From: Synanceia verrucosa
Lineage: Eukaryota > Chordata > Actinopteri > Perciformes > Synanceiidae
NCBI GenBank assembly: GCA_029721515.1
Contig: CM056561.1
Span: 13,840,501 to 13,904,500, forward strand
Reading direction: 5' to 3'
DNA: 64,000 nt
The number at the start of each line of letters is the position of its first letter. Positions within the stretch are counted from its first letter, which is position 1. The notes under the pieces are model-generated. The model was not told where the DNA came from and ran no database searches. It was given only the letters and a program-made list of their open reading frames with translations. Below, piece after piece: positions 57,901 to 64,000 of the stretch. Made by a program: the position numbers and the translations under genes.

Positions 57901-58062
57901 ATATGTCTCCCAGCTGGCCTGGGAATACCTCGGGATCCCTCCGGAAGAGCTAGATGGAGTGGCCAGGGAGAGGGAAGTCTGGGCTTCCTTGCTTAAGCTG
58001 CTGCCCCCGCAACCCGATCCTGGATAAGCGGGAGAGAATGGATGGATTGATGGATGGATGTG
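57901..58062 (+). mobile_element. RTE-type LINE 3' end
   Basis: A 5'-truncated end of a LINE ORF reading YVSQLAWEYLGIPPEEL and VAREREVWASLLKLLPPQPD (stop at 58025-58027), directly followed by GGATAAGCGGGAGAGAATGG and ATGG repeats. This C-terminus plus ATGG-type tail is typical of RTE-group (Rex3-like) fish elements. Confidence 0.65.
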
Positions 58063-58335
58063 CCTGATTTTTGCAATGTTATGCCAGTGGAAAAACTGTT
58101 CCAGAATTTTTTTTTCCATGTGGATTTTGAAGGACATGATCAAAAATTACCCTAAGATTCTTTAGGCTAGAGCTAGATGCCAAGACAATGCCATCAATAT
58201 TTCGATAATGTATTTCAGAGGTTTTCAGGGACAAATAGAATAACTTCAGTTTTGTCTTAATTTACCATGACTAACTTTGGTGGGAATGGAGGAGTCATTA
58301 TTAACATGTGCAAACTGTTATTGATCTGATAAATA
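58063..58335. other. No gene seen
   Basis: No supported feature, although the text may belong to an unrecognised repeat. Confidence 0.4.
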
Positions 58336-59175
58336 GGACTTCAAGTTCAAAGTTCAAGGGCCTTTACTTCTCATATGCACAAACAATTATTGATGGCAAT
58401 GAAAATTGAAAATTCCAGGCGTTCTACATCAATTTTACTTCTTAAATCCAGTGGGGAAATAAAGAAAAAACTACTTAAGTCAGGGGGAACACAAGTCAGT
58501 GCAATTTACAGAGTATGGAGTACATTAAACATGTGAGTGAATAAGTTTCCAGTGCAGATGATTCAGTGTCTGAAATTGGGATACAGTGGTGAGTCTGGGT
58601 GCTCAAGAGTTCTACAGTATTATGGCCTGTGGGATGAAGCTGTCACTGAGCCTGATGTTTGGGGACCAGATACTACAATACCGTCTGCCAGATGGCAACA
58701 GAAAAAACAGCTCCTTCCTTGTGATGTACTGGGCAGCTTTTAACACCCTCTGTAGAGTTTTATGGTTAAGGGTAGTGTAACTTACATACTAGGCAGTGAT
58801 GCAGCCAGTCAGGATACTCCCGATGGTGCACCTGTACAAGTTACAGTGTATCATGGAGTCCATGTTGAGCCTTCTGTGGCTGAGCAAGAAGAAGAGCCAC
58901 TATCTCTTGGTGATGGTGCTGGTGTGGTGAGTCCAGGTCAGGTCCTTGATGATTTGGACTCCACGGAACCTGAAGCTGCTGACTCTGTCCTTCATGGTCC
59001 CATTGATGGAGGCGGGGGCATGTTGTCCTAGCACCAAGATGTCAGAGCACACCTCCTCTCTGTAGGCCTTCTCATCGCCACTGGTGATCAAGCTGATGAT
59101 GGTCATGTCAGCAGCAAACTTGATAATGGTGTTGAAGCTGTGTAATTTGCTGAAGGCTTTTGCTGTGGCAGTGGC
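58336..59175 (-). mobile_element. Rex1/CR1-like LINE 3' part
   Basis: Minus-strand remnant of an RT C-terminal region. It contains DTIIKFAADMTIISLITSGD near 59140-59085 (a mutated FADDT box), AYREEV, then RVSSFRFRGVQIIKDLTWTH (near 58960-58910), and after a deletion LLPSGRRYCSIW and DSFIPQAI (near 58705-58620). The 3' end at 58336 carries a TTGAACTTTGAACTTGA tail. Stops and shifts are frequent. Confidence 0.65.
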
Positions 59176-59324
59176 CCTATACTTTAGTCTGACCTGTCAA
59201 CAAAGCAAAGAGATGCTTACTTGATTCTTTCCTGAAGTAGACATTACTCCTTTAATATTAGCCATTATTATGGCCTAATGAAACTATACCATTTTATGCC
59301 CTATCCTCAAAGTTTGTAGATATA

Positions 59325-59842
59325 AAAACATAACATTATGACCATCTACTGTATGTAATATTGTGTTGGTCCCCCTTTTTGCTACCACAACAACCCTGAC
59401 CTGACCCCTGGAGGTGTGCTGTGGTATGTGGTACCTCTTTATCAGAAACAGCATTAACATCTTTTGGCAGTTTGAGCTCCAGTATCTCTTCAGATGGATC
59501 AGACCATCTGCCCTAGCCTTTGCTTTCTACGTTCATCGATGAACCTTAGCCTCCTATGACCCTGTCCCTGCTTCACCATTGTTCCCTCCTTGGACAGCTT
59601 TTGATAGTTCCTGACCACTACAGACTGGGAACACCCCACAAGAGCTGCAGGTTTGGAAATGCTCTGACCCAGCCGTTTAGCCATCACTATTTGCCCCTTG
59701 TCAAACTTGCTCAAATCCATACGCCTGCCCATTTTTCCTGCTTCTAAAATATCAGTATACTGTATGTTCCAGGTGCCTTGATGAAGAGATAATCAGTGTT
59801 ATTTGCTTCACTTTTCAGTGGTCATAATGTTATGTCTGATCG
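59325..59842 (-). mobile_element. Tc1/mariner-like MITE keeping the transposase N-terminus
   Basis: The left end AACATAACATTATGACCA (59325) and right end TGGTCATAATGTTATGTCTG (59820) are inverted repeats. Only about 0.5 kb lies between them, so the transposase catalytic part is gone. The minus strand reads MGRRMDLSKFDKGQIVMAKR, SISKPAALVGCSQSVVVRNY (helix-turn-helix) and ERRKQRL from 59732 to 59499. Confidence 0.75.
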
Positions 59843-60237
59843 GTGTATGTCCCATATGCTCACAGTTTTTTGCAAGCTTTGTATATTTTAGGAACAGTGG
59901 TTGACTCATTCCTCCCATTTAATTACCTCCTGGCTCCACCTGGTAGGCCTACTGGAACTTGCAGTCGGAGAGGCCACCTCAGGGATATTCCTCTAATTAG
60001 GGGCTTTTCCAGTACCAAGGAAACTCTCCACATCCCCTTCTCTTCCTCCTCAGACAACCATATGAAATCTTCTTTCATATTCCCACTCCTTTTCTGTCAT
60101 TCTTTGGATTTAACTTATTCCAAGTTTTTGTCAGTTCACTCAAGTGCACATACACATGCAGACTTACATACGAATAGACAGTGAGAGCAAAAGAAGAGCA
60201 GCAGACAGAAACAAAGCTGGAGTGAAAGAGAAGAAGA
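59843..60237. other. No gene seen
   Basis: No supported feature. Confidence 0.45.
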
Positions 60238-60458
60238 GCGCCTTTCTGTGTGGAGTTTGCATGTTCTCCCCGTGTCTGCGTGGGTTCTCTCCGGGTACTC
60301 TGGCTTCCTCCCACCATCCAAAAACATGCATGGGGATTAGGTTAATTGGCTAATTTAAATTGACCGTAGGTGTGAGTGGTTGTTTGTCTCTATGTGCCCT
60401 GCGATGAGGTGGCGACTTGTCCAGGGTGTACCCCGCCTTCCGCCCTAAGACAGCTGGG

Positions 60459-60462
<4 letters not shown>
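60238..60462 (+). mobile_element. tRNA-headed SINE family (copy 4), both ends lost
   Basis: Matches the body of the 42651-43010 copy from CGCCTTTCTGTGTGGAGTTT (60240) to CCTAAGACAGCTGGGATA. The tRNA-like head is missing, and the expected ATGG tail is replaced by an AT microsatellite. Confidence 0.75.
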
Positions 60463-60531
<69 letters not shown>

Positions 60532-60549
60532 CGTATATATACGTATATA

Positions 60550-60583
<34 letters not shown>
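60463..60583. repeat. AT microsatellite with TATACG/TATATG interruptions
   Basis: About 120 bases of alternating TA with occasional C or G. Open frames through it give Tyr/Ile repeats and are not genes. Confidence 0.95.
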
Positions 60584-62190
60584 AGTAGGAAAACCAAACT
60601 CATGGCCCACATAATTGTGACAGAATTGTTCCCTTGTTCATTTTCTATAGTACATTCTGTACAGTTTCTGTATTTTGGTGCCTACCTGTGTGTACTATAT
60701 ATGCAAATGGTATGTTTCTACTTGGCTGGGTGCTTGTGAGTATCCTACTGTGTTCACATGTGCTTTTGCTGCCATCATGCATACAAGCATTCATGCATTT
60801 GTGTACATCCATTGATGTTATTTTTATTTCATGTACTGTATGTGCACCAGAGTGTCTTCTTTCTAATTGCATGTGTAATGTCTGGGTGTGGAGTTTTTTC
60901 AGTTTGTCTTTTCTCTTGACTTTTTGACCTGGGAGTGGCAGATGATTCCCAGAGACTGAGTTGAAAAATGCAGAAGTTATCAGACTTGGGCCTCTCAACT
61001 TCCTTTCCCTCCTGAAACTGTCTCACTTTCCCCAAGCTTGAAACTCTCTTTTTTCTTTGGGATTTCTTTCAGTTGCTGCATTGTTGTATATTTTTCCCGT
61101 ACCAAGCCTGTTTTCTTATTTGTGTCCTCTTTCGTCTGCTAGTTGCTTTCGATCTCCTCCCTCTTATATGTGAAATTCTCCCCTGCCATCGTGCCATAAC
61201 TACAGATTCAAAATTGCTCTGTCTTACAAAGGCCATCTGTCTCCTATCCACTTCCCTGTCTGTAATTCCGTCTTCCTCCCTCATCATCTCAACCAGAGCT
61301 TGAGTGCAGTATTGTGAGTCCTCTAATCATTTCCTGGCTTTTTGTTTTCTTTTTCTCTTCTGCCGTTTTATATCCCTCCCCCTTTCATCCAATGTCCTGA
61401 CCTTCCAGCTGAAGAGCTGTGCTTGTGATCCTTCTCTGCACAGCTGTCTCCCCCACAAAAATGAGCTGTTTGTACATAACAGGACTGATAAGAACATGTC
61501 TGCACAAGGACAGCATGCTTGGTCAGTAACAGACCAGTATCAGGGGAGCTGTGGAGGAAGGATAAGATTTGTCATAAAATTCTAAGTTCAACAGGGGAAA
61601 ATTCGTGATCGTCGAGTCAATGTATTCAGTGAACAGACCCCAAATACAGGGGTTTAAAATGATTAACATGTGGTTACCAATTTGTTGTTAAATCAAAATC
61701 AAAGGCATTTTTCAATTCATCACACTTACATAATGTTGGATTAACATAATCAAGAATCAAGTTCAAGTTTTATCTTAGAAATTATTGTGCTACATCCATT
61801 GTTTTTTACGACCCCTAGGGATGTTGGGCGAGAAAGTGCTGGCTGTATTCCGCTTAACGTAACTGGTGCTAGACTTCTTCAATCGCTCACACACATCCCT
61901 CTTTCATTTGTTCAATCACCTTATTAAAAATATAAATAGTATGATACTTGCAATTATTCAAAATTAATTGATATTCAAGTCACTCTTGTTTTTCAACCAG
62001 AAATGTCTTTTTCATTCGGGCATGCATCTTTCTGCAAAATGTTGGCTGGTTGGGATTTGTAAACAGACAAGAGCCTATGTTTCACAAACTGTGAAATGCT
62101 CCCAAAACATGCATAATATTGGCAAATCTCGATAAAAGTGTTTTAACATGTAATGCCAGTCATATGACAGACATTTGTTTGTTTTGTACT
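60584..62190. other. No gene seen over 1.6 kb
   Basis: No supported gene or named repeat. The stretch 61690-61790 may be an old LINE tail (CAAGAATCAAGTTCAAGTTT near 61751), but this is weak. Confidence 0.4.
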
Positions 62191-62193
62191 CAA

Positions 62194-62251
62194 CAATGAA
62201 GGGTAAGGGTTGTGTGTTGAGGACACAACACACAACCCTTACCCCTCATTG
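62194..62251. repeat. 58-nt hairpin, 19-bp perfect core stem
   Basis: GGGTAAGGGTTGTGTGTTG (62201-62219) pairs perfectly with CAACACACAACCCTTACCC (62226-62244) around a 6-base loop. The stem extends through one mismatch with CAATGA/TCATTG. Confidence 0.9.
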
Positions 62252-64000
62252 ATTAACCAATGGTTTACTTAGTAATGAAAAGAGAGACCTTGAGTCAGAG
62301 TGAGCAGCAGTTGGCTGTAACTACTTAGTCATGGATGCCTGTGTCAATTTTCTGTGAAATGAAAGGTGGGAAGGCACCATTCTCCATGGAAACAGGACAT
62401 AAGGGCTCAGTCACTGACGAAAATAGATAAACCTTTAACTTCCCTTCAAAAAAGGAAATGTTGTTCATTGCTGCAAACATCCAGCCTATTATCTTGGCAA
62501 TAGACTTAACATCCCCAGGATCTAGCTCCTCCACTACACAAATCTTCTAAGTAAGGCATTACATAACGGTGTCAGGTTACATGCCAACAAGCAGCCGGGC
62601 CACACAATGGCTGCATTTATTTTGCCACTGTGCTGAAGAGACAGCTGACCATTGCCATAACAGGAAATAACAGCATTTTTACTGAAATCTGCAATGTTTG
62701 ACAGAATGCATTCCTCATTTTATTATTCAGAAAAAATAATATGTGCTGGTTCAATAAAAATGTTTCCTGAAAATATCATCAGAAATCTCACTTTTCAGAA
62801 AAGCTACAGCAGAAGGGGGCAGTATTATGAAGGTGTTTGGAGCACAGGTAGAGGCTACAGGTTGAGTGTCAGATGAGGGACATGATTCTCTGCCACACTT
62901 TAGACTCTCTAAACCTTTGTACTCCTTCCCTCAGTGTAGGTCTGACCAGTTGCTCTCCTTTGTTGTGTAGGTTTGCTCATTTGGTGTGGGCTATTTTTTG
63001 GTGACTGAATGTGTGAGTGTGTGTGTATATGCGTGTTTGAGGGAGAGAGAGAGAGACATCCAGTGGAAGCCAGAAAGTAGGTCTGTGCAATTCTAAAGTG
63101 TGGGTGTGGGTGTAGCTGTGTTCTCTGAATGAGTGTTCTTATCAGCAGCAGGGGAGCCAGCAACATTAAAGGTGTTGTGACTGGTTTCCGAAAACAACGC
63201 CCAACAGAGAAAATAAACCATGCATTCCCACATGCACATAAAAAAGCGTTATCTCAACACACCATGCTGACTGAGTAGGAAATAACAGGTCTGCACTCTG
63301 TTACCCTCCCAGTTCCACTGTTTTACCGTCCCCTCACTCCTCACTGTTTGACTATTCCTCATTTAAATTACATTGTCTCACTCCCCCTCTCTTCTTTAAG
63401 CTTGCTTTAATTTATTTTACCTTTTTCCAGAGAACGTAACATCTCTGCTATTGTGTTTGACTGTCAGCAGGACCTTTCCTTTCTGTCTGTTAAAATGTTC
63501 TACCTGGTTTTCATTTTTTTCAAACTGGATGTGCAGTGGATAGAAGTTGTTCTTGGCTTCTGTTGCACATGGCTGTGTCCAGGTCATTTTTGCAGTTTTA
63601 CTGACAAGAGGTGCAAGAGCAATCCTGAGGTAGGATGATTACACACTGACCACATTTATTGGTGGTGTTAGTGTCAGTGGAGTTAATATTTGCAAATCAC
63701 ATCAGCTCCTATTATCATCTTTAAAAGCTGAATAAAATTAATTGACCGTAAGCCAATAAACCCACGGGTCGATTGCAGAGTCGTTTTTCGTGCAGTGTGA
63801 AAGGGGCTTTGGTGTGTGAATAAGTATTTACATAGATTAGTAATAGTGCAGGGGTCGGAAGACTAGAAAGGTAATTTATAAATGCAAGTCCATTTACCAG
63901 GGTTAAATCATATTTTTAAGATAAAGTTGGACTGTAATGTTTTGTGTTCATGGCTAGGTGTGAGGATGTGAACACACCAACCAGGTATAGATTGAATTAG
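62252..64000. other. No gene seen over 1.7 kb
   Basis: No exon or RNA gene recognised. Short GT and GA runs lie at 63010-63056. CGTGCAGTGTGAAAGGGGC (63798) matches the terminal motif of the repeat at 9630-16730, so a fragment of that element family may lie around 63740-63820. Confidence 0.45.

Noticed and set aside
57385..58143. 252-codon minus-strand frame
   Set aside because: It spans the MITE and the RTE tail on the opposite strand to the LINE coding text.
60350..60739. Tyr/Ile-repeat frames
   Set aside because: They are translations of the AT microsatellite.
1..64000. tRNA, rRNA or snRNA genes
   Set aside because: The only tRNA-like sequences seen are degenerate SINE heads; no cloverleaf-capable tRNA or rRNA segment was recognised by eye.

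Overview
The window looks like AT-rich genomic DNA of a teleost fish, probably a percomorph-type genome. It holds one intact spliced host gene, a type I keratin that best fits krt18, on the minus strand (CDS 37175-41177, seven coding exons). It also holds one decayed keratin relative in the same orientation about 14 kb downstream of that gene (20861-22600). Almost everything else that can be recognised is mobile DNA typical of ray-finned fish: L2-type, CR1/L2-like, L1-type, Rex1/CR1-like and RTE-type LINEs, several Tc1-like DNA transposons, non-autonomous DNA elements, tRNA-type SINEs, Ty3/gypsy remnants and an endogenous retrovirus.

Layout. 1-3345: L2-type LINE with a long repetitive 3' UTR, followed by a second L2 3' end. 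4250-6545: a second, more decayed L2/Maui-like LINE. 7615-9485: two SINE-type repeats and microsatellites. About 9630-16730: a nest in which a repeat with GCAGTGTGAAAG ends carries a Tc1 element (9951-11187) and an L1 fragment bounded by an 11-bp target duplication (11348-16668). That L1 fragment is itself split by a CR1/L2-like LINE of about 4.5 kb. 19340-20330: a dead Tc1. 20861-22600: the keratin pseudogene. 22876-25793: an L2 tail, then the gag and probable LTR of a gypsy element. 26100-36530: a second nest, in which a TA-flanked Tc1 element (27706-36455) was split by a TTAA-flanked MITE (29015-29499) and by a class I-like endogenous retrovirus (29529-36347, paired LTRs, GTAG target duplication). 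37175-41360: the keratin gene with its proximal promoter. 41811-50255: SINEs, a second copy of the TTAA MITE, and a hAT-like repeat pair with a Tc1 fragment. 50330-51615: gypsy pol remnants. 51700-54420: an L1-type LINE with intact ORF1 but a deleted RT. 55846-60590: an L2 3' UTR fragment, Tc1 and hAT-like MITEs, an RTE tail, a Rex1/CR1-like LINE tail, a mariner/Tc1 MITE, and a SINE running into an AT microsatellite. 60590-64000: no gene seen, but one striking hairpin at 62194-62251.

I found no convincing new biological system. The observations most worth a second look are the 61-bp perfect inverted repeat inside the decayed retrovirus, the duplicated stem-loop in the retroviral leader, the two multi-level insertion nests (which give a relative insertion chronology), the keratin pseudogene missing its middle exons, and the 58-nt hairpin near 62.2 kb. 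All family names come from recognising conserved protein and terminal motifs by eye. No database search was run.
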